A DNA stretch of 64,000 nucleotides from Cylicocyclus nassatus (GCA_958299035.1 CATQJL010000112.1:63285823-63349822); one strand, 5' to 3'. Shown: positions 24,514 to 37,602, counted from the first letter of the stretch. Notes: a model not told the origin generated them from the sequence alone. Numbers and translations are program-made.

Positions 24514-24793
24514 CCCTCGATATCATCCCATATGTCTTCCCTCAACATGACGTGGATTACGTGGCTTGATGAGGCGCCGCCTCGCCTCGGGCTTGCGCCA
24601 CGTTGCGTGCGCATTTTCGGCGTGATGTGGCAACAAGGAGAACGTGGAAAAGCCTGCGCCACGTTGTGTTGAGCGCCACGTCGCGCCAAATGATGCGCTC
24701 GCAAAGTGGCGCCAGCCCGAGGCGAGGCGGCGCCTCATCAAGCCACGTAATCCACGTCATGTTGAGGGAAGACATATGGGATGATATCGAGGG
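24514..24793. mobile_element. 280 bp palindromic element, TA target, inside the right arm
   Basis: The tips CCCTCGATATCATCCCATAT are mirrored exactly at the other end, flanked by TA at 24,512-24,513 and 24,794-24,795. The left arm of the host element keeps the uninterrupted site (about 22,800-22,830, 'gcagtagatagatgctc'), showing a simple insertion with TA duplication. The tips match the CC(C/T)TCGATA ends of the 1.47 kb family at 28,593-30,062. Confidence 0.8.
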
Positions 24794-25300
24794 TATCTAC
24801 TGCACCGAATGCGCAATTGAACCGAAAAAGCCTGTAGATCAGATTCTATAAGAGATAGAGCGGTAAAAACTCGCACAGCGTTTTCTAAAGTACATTCCTT
24901 ACTGTATGTCAAAAATGATCCAATTTTGTGATATCATCAGTGATAAATGATAAAATGGTGATATCAATGATAACGACAGATAAGAATGGTTTAAACTCAC
25001 GCGGTCGATTCACACGTTCATCTTCCATATAGGTGCAGAATTTCAGCCCAGGCTTCGGCGTGAAGCGAGTTGAAGCGAAAATGCCATTTCAGGTAAGAAC
25101 TGGCAGCAATGGCATGTGCCGATGAGAAATCGATCGATTGCTGCAGCGAGGGATCTACCAATTGACCGAACGATAGAACTAGGAAATCCTGTAGATCACT
25201 TATAATGAGAGAAAGAGCGATATAAATTCACACAGCGTTTCCTACACTACTTTTCTTACCATGTGCCAAAAATGATCCAAAAATATTATATTATCAGTGA

Positions 25301-26220
<920 letters not shown>

Positions 26221-26504
26221 TAAATGATAAAATGCTTGTATCAGTGATAAGGGTAGATAAAAACTGCCCATTTTTTCGCGATTTTTCGATAATGGGAACT
26301 TCGTACCAGAACCTCCTATTCGCGATTTACACGGTGATAGATGTTCACAAAAGCCTTAACATAGAAAATAACAAGGTATCACCATATGTCTACCGTGTCA
26401 CTATGAATTACGGACATATTGTATACCAGAAGATTCGTCTCATCAAGCTGAAGCCAAATCTTCACGCAGATTACAAATAAAGCTGTTTTAAAAGAAGTTA
26501 TAGC

Positions 26505-26595
26505 TAAATCCCGCTTATCCCGCAAATCCCGCGAATCCCGCAAATCCTGCGAAGTCGCGAATCCCGCGAATCCCGCGGATCCCGACAATCCCGCA
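26505..26595 (-). repeat. GCGGGATTC minisatellite (right arm)
   Basis: Mirror copy of the tract at 21,931-22,020. Units read GAATCCCGC on the + strand. Confidence 0.7.
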
Positions 26596-26630
26596 ATTTT
26601 GGACAAATTCTACCGTTGCAACTGTATATA

Positions 26631-27310
26631 CAGGGTGTCCCAAAAGTATGTATCGAACGTTTGATCGTTAATAACTCTCTTCCCAAGAAGTCTTTTGCCT
26701 TGCTTCAGGTACCGTTTTGTAGAGCTGGCTTCAACTTAGATTTGCAGTATAGAACGAATCACTCATTTCTCTTCATTACTGTAGGATTACGGTAGAAACT
26801 TCAAGGAGGGTTTTAAGCAATGAAAGGCCATATTTTGCCCCAGAAAGGAAACAAAACAGCCTTAAAACTTTTACACTAGGCTAATTAGAGTTGCTGATTA
26901 TAACTGTAAAGTTCCCAACTTATTATGATGCTTCATTGAAGAGTTATGCCAGGTAAGAAGTAGCGGCCATTTTTTCAATGTTCCTAAAAAGTGGGATTGC
27001 ACCGTTTAGAAAACTTCGTAATCTTGTGAATAGTTAATTATTGAACTCAGCGTCCATAAAAACCCTATTACACAAGTTTTCACGATTTTTTGAAAAATTT
27101 TGAAACGGCAGCTTTTTTCACATTAACACCATATGTTTCAAGTTTCTACCGTAATCCTACAGTAATGAAGAGAGATGAATGATTCGTTCTATAGTGCAAA
27201 TCTAAGTTGAAGCCAGCTCTACAAAACGGTACCTAAAGCAAGGCAAAAGACTTCTTGGGAAGAGAGTTATTAACGATCAAACGTTCGATACATACTTTTG
27301 GGACACCCTG
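26631..27310. mobile_element. Mariner-like MITE (CAGGGTGTCCCAAAAGT tips)
   Basis: CAGGGTGTCCCAAAAGTATG at the left is mirrored at the right ('...atacttttgggacaccctg'). The arms stay inverted for about 190 bp, with TA on each side (26,629-26,630 and 27,311-27,312). CAGGGTGTCCCA tips with a TA target are typical of mariner/Tc-type elements. No transposase. It interrupts the right arm of the large inverted-repeat element. Confidence 0.75.
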
Positions 27311-27685
27311 TATATTTAGAATCAGCTCGGAACGCTGATTCCAAATATGCTGTCCCTAGCTGCGAAGCGTTCCTGTGAAGCGAGTTACGAGTTTTTTAGT
27401 ATGTGTAATTGACATATAACTGAATATGGAAAGAAGGCCTTTAGATGAAAATCTGCCTAAAAAAGTGGTGGGAAATCGAAACTACATCGAACTGAGTCAC
27501 TTGGCTTTGATAGGATGTTGTATGCGTTTGAACCACTACCTGGATGATGATAGCGTAGCATGCCTAAGTCGGTCAGCACGCAAACTTTGCTTAGGTAAAA
27601 GCTCACAGCTCGCTTCAGAGGAACGCTTCGCAGCTAAGGACAGCATATTTGGAACCAGCGTTCCGAGCTGATTTTAAATATATGT
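27311..27685. mobile_element. Hairpin MITE abutting the mariner-like MITE
   Basis: 'tatatttagaatcagctcgg' is mirrored by 'ccgagctgattttaaatata', and the subterminal 'ccaaatatgctgtccctagc' by 'gctaaggacagcatatttgg'. It is absent from the equivalent place in the left arm (near 21,900), so it was inserted after the arms formed. Superfamily unknown. Confidence 0.6.
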
Positions 27686-27731
27686 GTCTCATTTCAAAAG
27701 GCCGACCTAAGTTAAGTGACTTCCCTTGTTA

Positions 27732-28590
27732 GTATGATCGACTTTATCGAAAGCTTTCGATAGATCAAAAAAGACTATGTCCACTGACTTGCCATAGTTT
27801 ACAGCGCTAATCCAGTCAAAAACAGAATCAGTCAATGGTGCAGTGGTAGATCCTCCAGGCAAAAATCCCATTTGAACACAAGGAAGAATTTTGTTTCTAT
27901 CTAAATAGTCAAAAATCACGTTTTTAATAATTTTTTCTAGTATCTTGCCCGAAGGTGATGTAATACTGATAGGCCTAAAGTTTGTGAGAGCGTCATTGTT
28001 TTCTCGCTTTGGTATAGCCGTTACTAGAGCCTCTTTCCAAATTTTAGGCACCGTTCCCATAGATAAAGACACATTGAATACAATAGACAGCGGAAAAGCG
28101 AGGGCACTGGCACACTTTCTATGTATTATTTGAGGAAAACCGTCGTACGCAACTGTAGTTTTAGGTTTCAGCTTATGCAAGACTTCATAAACTTTTGCAG
28201 GATCTATGCTTATATCATGGCAGTGAGAAGAAATGTGAATTTTTGGTGCGAAAGGAGAACTTTCATTAAGAACCGCGTCAGTTTTGTCAGTAAAGAAGGC
28301 AGAAAAATATGCGCCCAGTGCTTCTGCTTTTTCTACGTCACTATTAAAAGAACCTTGTCCGTCACTCAAAGTCGAAATTTTTTGTTGTCCTTTAGTTTGA
28401 CAGCTAAGATATGCGAAGAGACCTTTGAAATTGCACTCTGATAGGTGCCGCTCGCGATTCGAAAGAAATTTTCTAAGGTGGTAACCAATATCCTTGCAAA
28501 CTTCTCGATAAAGATCATTGCACAAGGGATTTACTGATTGTGAGAAAAGTTTTCTTTTCTGTTCAAAAAGATTTTGGATATGCGTAGGCA
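27732..28590 (-). pseudogene. LINE reverse transcriptase, fingers and start of palm
   Basis: Open frame showing FRPISITSPSGKILEKII (RT block with FRPI..), LPCVQMGFLPGGSTTAPL and the catalytic-aspartate block VDIVFFDLSKAFDKVDH. These are hallmark motifs of non-LTR RTs of the CR1/Jockey group. It is cut at the 3' side by the element at 21,856-27,728 and at the 5' side by the element at 28,593. Confidence 0.88.
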
Positions 28591-28592
28591 TA

Positions 28593-30062
28593 CCTTCGAT
28601 AGTCTAGAGACAGGGCGTCAAAAGTGAAGGTTCTCTGAACATCTGACGTCATAGATAGTGAAGGTTGTTTGAAGAAAATCAGAGAAGAGAAAATGACGTA
28701 AAACAGATATAAAAAGCAAAAGAAACTGCTGAAAACCGGATAAAAACGCTGCAATGCGGTTTGGAATCATACCTTCGATAGTCTAGAGAAAGGGCGTCAA
28801 AAGTGAAGGTTGTTTGAACATCTAATGTCATAAATAGGAGAATATGACGTAGAACAGATATAAAAAGCAAAAGAAACTGATGAAAACCGGATAAAAACGC
28901 TGCAGAGAGGTCTGAAATCCTTCATTTGGCGGCTTTTCAAAGTGCAAGTTTTCGCTCCAGGACCAGCTTCGCAACACGGGGTTTTGATTTTTGATGCGTC
29001 TTTCAATTTTTACCCCGCATTGACATTCCTGTTTCCTGGGACGTTGTCTGGATTGTTGCGCTCTTTGTTCTGAGCAACAGTCGCCCAAGCTAGAAAAAAA
29101 TCGCTGCGAAAGCACTGAAACAGAACAATGTAAAGAGAAGCGCACTTTTTACGATTTTTCGCAAAAAATTCTACCATAGTCGAAGAGGTAAGGGCTGGGT
29201 TGTTGTCTGCATTATGAACAGAAGCAAGATCTATAGAATGCACGAAAAAACCGCATGAAAATCGTTAAACTTGGAGAAAAACAAGAGATTTTCGAAAACA
29301 AGGTTTTTGCCGGATTTCTCGATCAAATCAAAAAATGTGATTCTGGGACGTTGTCAGCGTGAAAATAGAGATCAAGAGCTTCAAAATGATATATAGCATG
29401 CTAAAATTGGGTTCGAAATAGCGAAGAAAAGGGTACCAGAGCCAAATGCCCCGCGCCCCGCGTTTGGGGTAGCGAGGTAGAGCGCAGCGCGCGGAGACGC
29501 AGACAAGCACCGGAGGCAGACCAGAGCCCACTGGGCATTTGGCTTTGGTAGTAGATCTCCGCGCGGTCTCAACGAAACCCTTCAACATTATATATCATTC
29601 TGATCGTCGTGACACGACGAGGAGAACTGACAATGTCCCGAACTTTGAAAATCACTCATTAACGAGATAGACCAGCGTTTTCGTGCACGACTCTCTGCGC
29701 AAAATTTAGGCGCAGTTTCTCGTTTTTATTTAAATCCAATAGCTTTCCTAAACGCCCGAAATTAGAATTTCAAATGAGAGGATAACTGAGAAATTTTGTC
29801 TTAAATTCTGACAAAGATTCCACAGAAACCTTCTTTTTAAGGTAAAAAGGCTATGAAAACGCAAATTCTCGGTTTCGCTGAGATAAGCTAAAGATATTAT
29901 TTCCTATATTTGCTTCATTAACATTCGTTTCGATATAGTCATGATAATAACATCCGGGGCGAAGCCCCGGATAACTTCTGTTTTTTTTCCAGGTGAAGGT
30001 TGTGTCCCCCCATAACCCTCAAAGTGAAGGTTACCAGAGTACGTAGCTCTATGTATCGAGGG
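28593..30062 (-). mobile_element. 1.47 kb TA-target element, CC(C/T)TCGATA tips (copy A)
   Basis: The tips CCTTCGATAGTCTAGAGA (left) and CCCTCGATACATAGAGC (right, mirrored) are flanked by TA at 28,591-28,592 and 30,063-30,064. It contains a GC-rich core (about 29,440-29,570) and the small palindrome ggggcgaagccccgga near 29,957. The left end is tandemly doubled (28,593-28,770 and about 28,772-28,925). It is inserted in the LINE, inverted relative to the copies at 32,269 and about 33,716. No transposase was recognised. Confidence 0.75.
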
Positions 30063-30064
30063 TA

Positions 30065-30891
30065 TGTGCGTACGATATGCTTCATTTGGATAGGTTCTAG
30101 ACGAAAAGGCACACACTTGGAAAAGATTTGGTACAGTTCTCTACAAAAGCAGTGATAAAGATCATCGACACTTTCATAATCCTTAAAGATATCGAGCCAA
30201 TCAATACCTTGAAGAGCTGTGTTTATGTCGCGAAAAGATGCTTTGTGGAATTCAGGATATGGAGGGAAACTGTTCCCAGAGAAGTTTGCGAAGGCAACGT
30301 CAAAAGTTCGCACATTATGATCGGAAGAGCCAAAAGGAGGGAGTCTTTTAACATTATTGACTATGTAATGCGAGGTGAAAACCAGGTCAATAGTTGCACC
30401 AGCTCTAGTCGGAAAAGAAACTTTTTGGTGAAGATCGCAGTCGTTGAAGAAAGACAGAAATTAATAATTATGACTGGCTGAGGATGAGAAATCAATGTGA
30501 AATCTCCAAGGACGAGGGATGGAAGTGAGCACAAGTTGTGGATATTGTTACCCAAGCCGTTGTCATCTGCGGAGGTAGATGACGGAGGTCGGTAAACAAG
30601 GACAAATTTCAAAGGCGAATGCGACAGCGTCGACCAAATATTCAAGCAGAGGATTTCTCCATTAGAGTTGTTAGGAACTTGTACGAGTTGAGCATATAGA
30701 CCATCTTTTACAAGACAGCACACACCGCCGCCTTTGCGGTTGCATCGATCCACACGATATAGAGAATAGGGCAGATTGGCGACAATTCTGGAGTCGAAGA
30801 TCCTAGAATGAAGCCATGTTTCGGTAACACAAAGGATATCAGGCAAATGGATACTCAAAAAAGCATGTGAAATGTGAATTTTGTTAACCAA
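30065..30891 (-). pseudogene. LINE APE-type endonuclease (broken)
   Basis: LPDILCVTETWLHSRI carries the conserved glutamate of exonuclease/endonuclease/phosphatase-fold LINE endonucleases, followed by YSLYRVDRCNRKGGGVCCLV and the FVLVYRPPSS motif. A frame shift or stop near 30,361 splits it from the C-terminal part (30,065-30,313). It nicks target DNA to prime reverse transcription in active relatives. Confidence 0.85.
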
Positions 30892-30899
30892 ACTTCGGA

Positions 30900-31175
30900 T
30901 TAAAAAGAAAACAGTGGAGAGAAGCGGAAAGGCCTGCTTAATAGTTGCGACGGTCTATGGGGAAGCTCCGAGGTGCGATGAAGTTCCCCTCTGTAGACGA
31001 CCCATTCCCTCGCAGACTTTTTTTTATTCCTATCCCTTGCCATCTGTCTAAGCTCGTGGTCCTTGGCCCTTTCTTCAGCCGTAATACTTCGGCGAACGTA
31101 CACTTCTTTCAGGTCAGACCGACGCAGGAGGTAGGAATTGGACAGAGCTTGGATCTAAGAAGATACTGCTGCGGG
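30900..31175 (-). pseudogene. LINE region upstream of endonuclease
   Basis: Basic segment with SNSYLLRRSDLKEVYVRRSI and TAEERAKDHELRQMARDRNK. Such a sequence precedes the endonuclease in nematode CR1-like LINEs. Out of frame with the endonuclease because of a shift near 30,895. The true 5' end of the LINE is not defined. Confidence 0.6.
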
Positions 31176-32176
31176 CTGGCATGATGATTTCGATCAATTA
31201 GCGAGGAAAACAGGAGAAATGAGGCAGAGAACCAGAAGTAACCTCCAAAGAGCAGAACCAAGTCGTAAAATCGCACTAGTGGTAGACGATTACAAGAAGA
31301 ATATGTAAAACGGGATTAAACGTTCAGAGAATATAAAGAGGATACGGAAAACTAGGTAAACTTGGAAGAGTGATATTCTTGAGATAATTTTTAGGTAGAA
31401 GCGAAAAGATGGTGAGAAAGGGGGAAGGGGGAAGACGAGTGAAAGAAAACGCTTACCTGTCATTTTGAGAAAAGGTGGCTTCCCTCTCATTCTTTTTATT
31501 GCCAATTTAGTGTTAGATTCAATGTTACTTCAAATGTGAGCCTGCTGCATTTTGCCAATAGCACGATCAAATCACCACGGAATATACACGGAAAATGAGT
31601 CTTAAAATGCTACAATCTCGTAGTATGCGAGAACCCTATTAAAATTCGAAATAACCATCTAAAAATGTGGGAATCGAAAGAACCAGACTAGCGGTTGAGA
31701 AAATAGCAAAAAGTGAAATGAGAGTAGAATAAGATTGCTTTGTTTTATTCAACAATGATCTCAATTCTTTTTGAAAGTAATTTTGAAGATACGAGATTTA
31801 CGAATGAAAGAAGTTTCCTCTTTTTGCAAACACATGGAAAGGTTTATTCGAAATTGATTTTCAGAATAATTTCGTAATTGAAAAATTTTAAGAGCGTTTT
31901 TGGGAGCGTTTTGGTCAACGTATAAGTTAATAGAGTAGTTGCATTTGTGCACTGTTGTGTCCTCGTTTGACACTGCGAAGTCTTCGATTTTCGGAAGGTA
32001 AAGGAAAGAAAGAGGAATGTTTATTGAAAATAAAAGAAATAACCAAAACAGAGGCAAGTTAGTGAACAATTGATCTAACAATGGCTGACAGTGAACGCCT
32101 TTTATTGCGCTCTTTTCCCCGCACACTGAGGTTGCAGAAGTACATTAGTCATTCGACTCAGTGACTGCAGATCATC
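31176..32176. other. Spacer with an uncertain small - strand ORF
   Basis: A 121-codon - strand ORF (32,126-31,761) has a hydrophobic stretch (LFTNLPLFWLFLLFSINIPL) and a polar tail. It was not recognised, shows no splice partner and may be chance. The rest holds nothing recognisable. Confidence 0.3.
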
Positions 32177-35053
32177 CCTTCGATACATGGAGCCATGTAC
32201 TCCGGTAATCTTCACTTTGAGCGTCATGAGAAAAGATAGCCTTCACCTGGAGAAAAGTAAGAAGCATACCTTCGATACATAGAGCTATGTACTCTGGTAA
32301 CCTTCACTTTGAGCGTCATGATAGAACACAACCTTCATCTGGAGAGAAGTACATTAGTCATTCGGGGCGAAGCCCCGGATACTATGACATAACTAATGAC
32401 ATAACCATATTGGGATGAATGTGAATGAGGCAAATATAGCAGTGAAATCCAAAAGAATCTCGAAAAACGAAGGTTTGCATTTTATGGCCTTTTTGCTGAA
32501 AAGAAGATTTTTATTCAAAATGCTAAGAGGAAATTTCTCAATAAACCTTTCTCTAGACTGCGATTGAGCGTTGGAAGTTCATGAAAGCCGCTGGAGTTTG
32601 ATAAAAACGAGAAACTGTGCTCAATTTTTGCGCAGAGAGTCGCCACATAAATACTGGTCTATCTCATTATGGAGTGATTTTCAAAACCCGCACGTTGTCA
32701 GTGCTCCTGGCCGTCTCATGAGGATCACAATGATATATAATGTTACAGGGTTTCATTATGACCTTGCGGAGATCAATGACCAGAGCCAAGTGCCCCAACG
32801 GCTCTGGTCTGTCTCCGCTGCTCGTCTGCGTCTCCGCGCGCTGTGCGCTATCTGGCTACCTCAAACGCGGGGCGCGGGGCATTTGGCTCTGGTACCCTTT
32901 TCTTCGTTATTCGGAGCCCAATCTATATATCATATTGAAGCTCTTGATCTCTATTTTCACGCTGACAACGTCGCCAAACTGCTTTTTATAATTCAATCGA
33001 GAAATCTGGGGAAAACGATGTTTTCGAAAACCTCTTGTTTCTTCTTCAATTTAACTCTTTTCACTCTGTTTTTTTGTGCTTTCGATAGGTCTCGTTTCTG
33101 TCTATGATGTAGACAACGTCGCCGAGCTTGCTTCTTTGCTTATGCCAATTTTTCTGTGAAAATTAGCAAAAAGTGCGTCTTTCTTTACTTTGTTCTCTTT
33201 CAGTGCTTTTGCAACGAATTTTTCTCAGCTTGGACATTACTTGCTTAGAATGATGAGCGGAAGAATCCTGACAACGTTGCAGGATACGAAACGATATGCG
33301 GGGTGAAAATTTGGAGGACGCATCAAAAAACAGTGTCGTCGATGTGCAACATATCTTTTCAGACGTGTTTAACATATTCAATTCAGCTGTTGACAAGTTT
33401 TCCTTCTTTAGGTCTCCCGCCACAGCTAAACAGTGCTTTTTTCAGTTGGAGAAGAACTTTGTTCTTGTTGCCGCTTAATTTAATAGGCAGTCTTGAAGAG
33501 GAAACTGTGCGTAGGATACCACCAAGTTAAGGTTTTAAACTTGGTGATGTGCTAACCTCTGCTTTATATTATTTTTCAAGTATCCTGGTTTAAGCGATAT
33601 CTCTAAATTTCCATTCAATTTTCTGAGACAACATTCACTTTTTATAGGGGGCAGGAACTCAAACAACTATCACTTTTTAGCCTCTGTCCCTTGACTATCG
33701 AAGATATGGTAAGAAGTCATCGGGGGCGAAGCCCCGGATATTATGACATGACTTTACATGAGTGAATGTGAATGAGGCAAGTATAGTAAGTGACATTTGA
33801 AAAAAAATACAGGAAACCAAAATATTGTGTTCTTGTATCTTTTTCTGTTGAAAGACGTTTTGTCAGAAAACCCTAGAGTTTAGGACGACGACTCTCAATT
33901 AACCTTTTTATAGACTACGATTGAGTGTTAGAAGTTCATGAAAGCTGTTGGAGTTCAACAAAACGAGAAACTGTGCTCAAATCTTGCGCAGAGGGTCGCC
34001 ACTTAACTGCTGCTCTATCTCGTTAACGAGTGATTTTCAACATCCGCGACGTTGTCAGTTCTCCTGGTCGTGTCATGAGGATCACAACGATACGTAATGT
34101 TACAGGGTTTCGTTAGGACCCGCCGAGATCTACGATCAGAGCCAAACGCCCCAACGGCTCCCCGCGCATTGCCGCGAACCTCGCTACCCCAAACGCGGGG
34201 CGCGGGGCATTTGACTCTGGTACCCTTTTCTTCGTTGTTTTCAATTTAATCCTAGCAAACTGTGTATCATAATGAAGCTCTTGATCTCTACTTTCACGCT
34301 GACGACGTCGCAGAACTCCATTTTTGCTGTGAACGAGAAATCCTCCAAAAACCGTGTTCTCAAAAATCCCTTATTTTTTTCTTCAATTTAGCTCTTTTCA
34401 AGCGGGTTTTTGTACATTCCACAGACCTTGCTTCCGTTCATAATGTAGACAACGTCGTGGGGCTAACTTCTTCGATTATGGTGGAATATATAGCGCAAAG
34501 CTGCAAAAAGTGTGTATCTGTTCATAGGCCTTTACTGGAGCTAGTAAGCAACTTTTTCTTACAATCATAGGGGCGTTTTGCTCAGGATTATGAGCACGAC
34601 AAACTGACGAAGTCGCCAGAAACAGAAACTACGAGAAGGGGCTAAAAATTCAAAGGACGCATTAAAAACTAGGTTGTCTTTGACGTGCATTTCGACTTAG
34701 AAAAAGACAAAACTTTACGTTTTCATACTGAATGTTTTTCGTTTATTTTCTTCTTAATAATCACCACTTCTAAATATGTTTTCTTAAACACAAAGAAGAA
34801 ACTAGCTTTCCCACGTTTCCCCCGTGCTTTGGATTGCCTGGTCCTGTAGCGAAAACCCGCAGTTCGAAGAATGCCGCCCAATGCAAAATTTCAAACTGAT
34901 TGCGGCCATTTTTCTCAAGAGCTTCTTCTACTTTAGTTAATTATTTTGCCTCTTTTTCTCTTCTCTGAATTCCTATAAACAACTTTCGCTTTTATGGGGG
35001 AAGATTCTCAAACAACCTTCACTTTTGACGCCCTATCTCTAGACTATCGAAGG
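32177..35053 (+). mobile_element. Tandem pair of the 1.47 kb TA-element family (copies B and C)
   Basis: Copy B begins CCTTCGATACATAGAGC at 32,269 after TA and ends near 33,706 (...gactatcgaaga). Copy C follows without its own left tip and ends ...CTAGACTATCGAAGG at 35,053 before TA. A fragment of the left end also precedes B (32,177-32,268). Both share the GC-rich core (32,780-32,890; 34,141-34,225), the small palindrome gggcgaagcccc and the terminal 'ccttcacttttgacgcccta' of copy A. The arrangement suggests end-to-end insertion followed by loss. Confidence 0.65.
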
Positions 35054-35932
35054 TACGGGTGCACAACAACGGCTTCCCGTCAGTCAATGATCCAAACATC
35101 CTTTAATGTGGGAGTATTGATACTTCGTGGCACTTAATGAAGTAAATGCCAAAGGTGAAAATGTTAGGTCAATCCAAAAATCCGAAAGCCGTTTTTCCCC
35201 ATGCTCAAACCACTTAGAATAACGATGAACAGATACTCTGAACAGAGCTCAAATCAACATTTCTTCCTCTTCCTAATGGTCATGTCTCTGTTCAGATTCC
35301 TTTGTTTTCCATCCAAATAATCGTCTTCAACCAGGGTAAAGCGGGGGTGTGGCACACGACCATCGGATACGACCCCCCCCCTTGGGCCAGATCCCGGCAC
35401 GACCCCCCCCCCCCTTCACCCCTGCCCGAACTCTTTCAAGTAAAGGTTTACTTCAACTTTATTCAAAAGCGCTCCGCATTCGGTCTCTCGCTATCACACG
35501 AAAGCGCAGGTGCGAAGAAACGCGCGAAGCAACGCGTTCTGGTGCAGTGAGCTACGATATCATGACTCAAAGCCACGAAAGCAGACGCAACTCTTCATCA
35601 TCAAACACAAAGGCACTCAAATTAGCATTTTAAGCGACTTGTAGAACAAAAAAACGACCAAAAGTAAACAGCCTCATTTTTCTCTATCGGTACTTCAAAG
35701 TAATCTACATGATTCTCTTCGTTATCGCCGATGTGCTGTTCACCATTTACCATTGCCATGTCGAAGTCTGTAACTATATGTTCACAATTTGCCATACAGT
35801 AGAACTGGCTACATTTGGAATGGATAAAAATAAGAGAATAAGTCAAGAACGTGAGAGAGCGTTAAACTTTTTGATGGTTTGCGGAATTGCACCGTCCTAT
35901 AGAAAGCTATCTGCTCCAGGATATAAAGCGAA

Positions 35933-36148
35933 GGGAACGGCTATAGGTTGCCGGCAACTGTTCCGAGACTGCAGATGTTGGCGGGGTTGCCGAGGTTGCC
36001 GGGGTCAGAGACAGCCTAGAGCGTGAGAAATGTGAGGCTATCATGAGGTTCTACGACGACCGGCAACGCCGGCAACCTCAGCAACGCCGGCAACCTCGGC
36101 AACCACGGCAACCTTGGACACAATTGCCGGCAACCTATGGTCGTTCCC
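35933..36148. repeat. Nested hairpin element with GGCAACC minisatellite
   Basis: The ends GGGAACGGCTATAGGTTGCC and the mirrored GGGAACGACCATAGGTTGCC close on a series of 'gccggcaacctcggcaacc' units in opposite orientations. It lies inside the hAT-like element. Confidence 0.6.
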
Positions 36149-36269
36149 AAACAGACCTTCCCCCAGACCCTTCCAAATAAAAGTTAGAAGAAAAAGTAAT
36201 TACAAAAGGAACTCGAAAACTGAGCAAAACATGGTGAAAATGTTTTAAAAAAGAAGAAAATCTAAACAC

Positions 36270-37361
36270 CCAAGGTGGCAAAGCCATTAGCTTCAAATCT
36301 GTGAATTCAAAACAGAAACTCACTTGCTTGAAAAAACAGCAACACGACTTGCCACAAGTATTCCAGGCGCTCATGATAATCCGGCGGCTGTCTGGATTCG
36401 TATGAATTTCGTGGATGACGTCCGCTAATTCAACACCTGGCCCTCATAGTCCGCGTTTGGGCCTTTGTACTCGGCGCCAAAATGTCGCCAATAAATGGAA
36501 ATCGTTCAACGCTGCCGTATTGAAGCGAAAGTTGTAAAAAAGATACCTGGAAACCGTAAACTGGACCAAGATCGCCTTGTGCTCTGCCTGTGAATCCACC
36601 CGCGATCCTTTTGCATCCCATGTCTAGGTTGAAAGATCACCACTACAGTGAGCAGAATGTCTCTTTTGGTATTAAGGCACTGTCAGACCTCGTTTGAAAG
36701 CGCCCAAAAGCGCTCAATTTTTCTGATCTCTCTTCACATATTTCCACCTTTCCTCGCTCCGCGCTAACCTGGCGCTTTTAGTCTAGCGCAAAAGTGTGAA
36801 GAGAAAAGATGTAAGGAGTAATCAAGGATTTGGGTGCTTTTGGGCCTTTGGATGAAGGTCTAACAGGTGCCATGGGCAGAGTTCACGCAATTTCATCGAA
36901 TCGCAGTTTTCCCTACAAGCCAACAGTCACGAGTCGACAGTCGATCAACATGCAATGGGCTCGTACTGTTGTTTCGTCGGAGAAACGCGAAGAGATGAAG
37001 TCTCCTGAACTCTGCCCAAGGCTTGAAGCACTCTTCATGAAAGCGATAAGAAACGAGATGAGACAGAATAAGCTCAAAAATGTGGTGATATGGTACATTT
37101 GCAGACGATGCACTTTCTAATTGGAAAATACCAACAGCGCATAAGGTTAACGTAAAAATTGATAACAATCGTTGAAAGTTGATTTAATAAGAAAAAAAGG
37201 ATTGATCATATGCAAGCATTGAAAAAAAACCTTCGCAAACCTTCGTTCTTCTCAGAAAGACGATTGCTGTTTGTATTTCCTTTCATGTACCAAACAACTC
37301 TTCAAAAAAATTTTCCCAATACACTTGTTTTGTGATTAGTAATGGAACAACACCTGTAACA
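36270..37361 (-). pseudogene. tyms: Thymidylate synthase fragment, broken, inside hAT-like element
   Basis: Thymidylate synthase makes dTMP from dUMP with methylene-tetrahydrofolate. Four exon-like blocks lie in the right order on the - strand: 37,361-37,241 (PLLITKQVYW...FFEELL, WYMKGNTNSN), 36,624-36,548 (WDAKGSR, then GDLGPVYGFQ), 36,491-36,361 (WRHFGAEYKGPNADYEGQ and PDSRRIIMSAWN) and about 36,298-36,270 (LKLMALPP). These are the most conserved boxes of the family, including the arginines that bind the dUMP phosphate. The catalytic Cys box after LPP is cut off and the N-terminus is absent. Damage: a 1 nt loss near 37,293, a deletion/shift before GFTGRAQ, a 1 nt loss near 36,440 and a missing AG acceptor before WRHF. 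Introns are retained, so the copy arose from genomic DNA, not mRNA. Confidence 0.88.
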
Positions 37362-37602
37362 CTGCATAACAAATAGGGCTGAAGTTTTCCGAAAGAACAA
37401 TGAGAGAAACAAGTGATGAAAAAGAACAAAAAGGCGAGAACATCACAGCTCATAACGAGAGTGGGATTCAAAGGCGCGTATCTCGCGCCTCTGTGTGTTT
37501 TGACAATCTTTCGAGCGCTACCGTAACCCAATATTTTTTGGCCACACTCCCCAGCATATGGTTCGCAAAAACCATATGTATTTTCTTCTAAAGAAAAAGG
37601 TT

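Noticed and set aside
24403..24851. Overlapping ORFs on both strands
   Set aside because: They are products of the 280 bp palindrome and its flanks.
28121..28441. 106-codon + strand ORF
   Set aside because: Shadow of the LINE reverse transcriptase on the opposite strand.
36893..37168. 91-codon - strand ORF between thymidylate synthase blocks
   Set aside because: Lies in intron-like sequence between blocks and has no similarity to the family.
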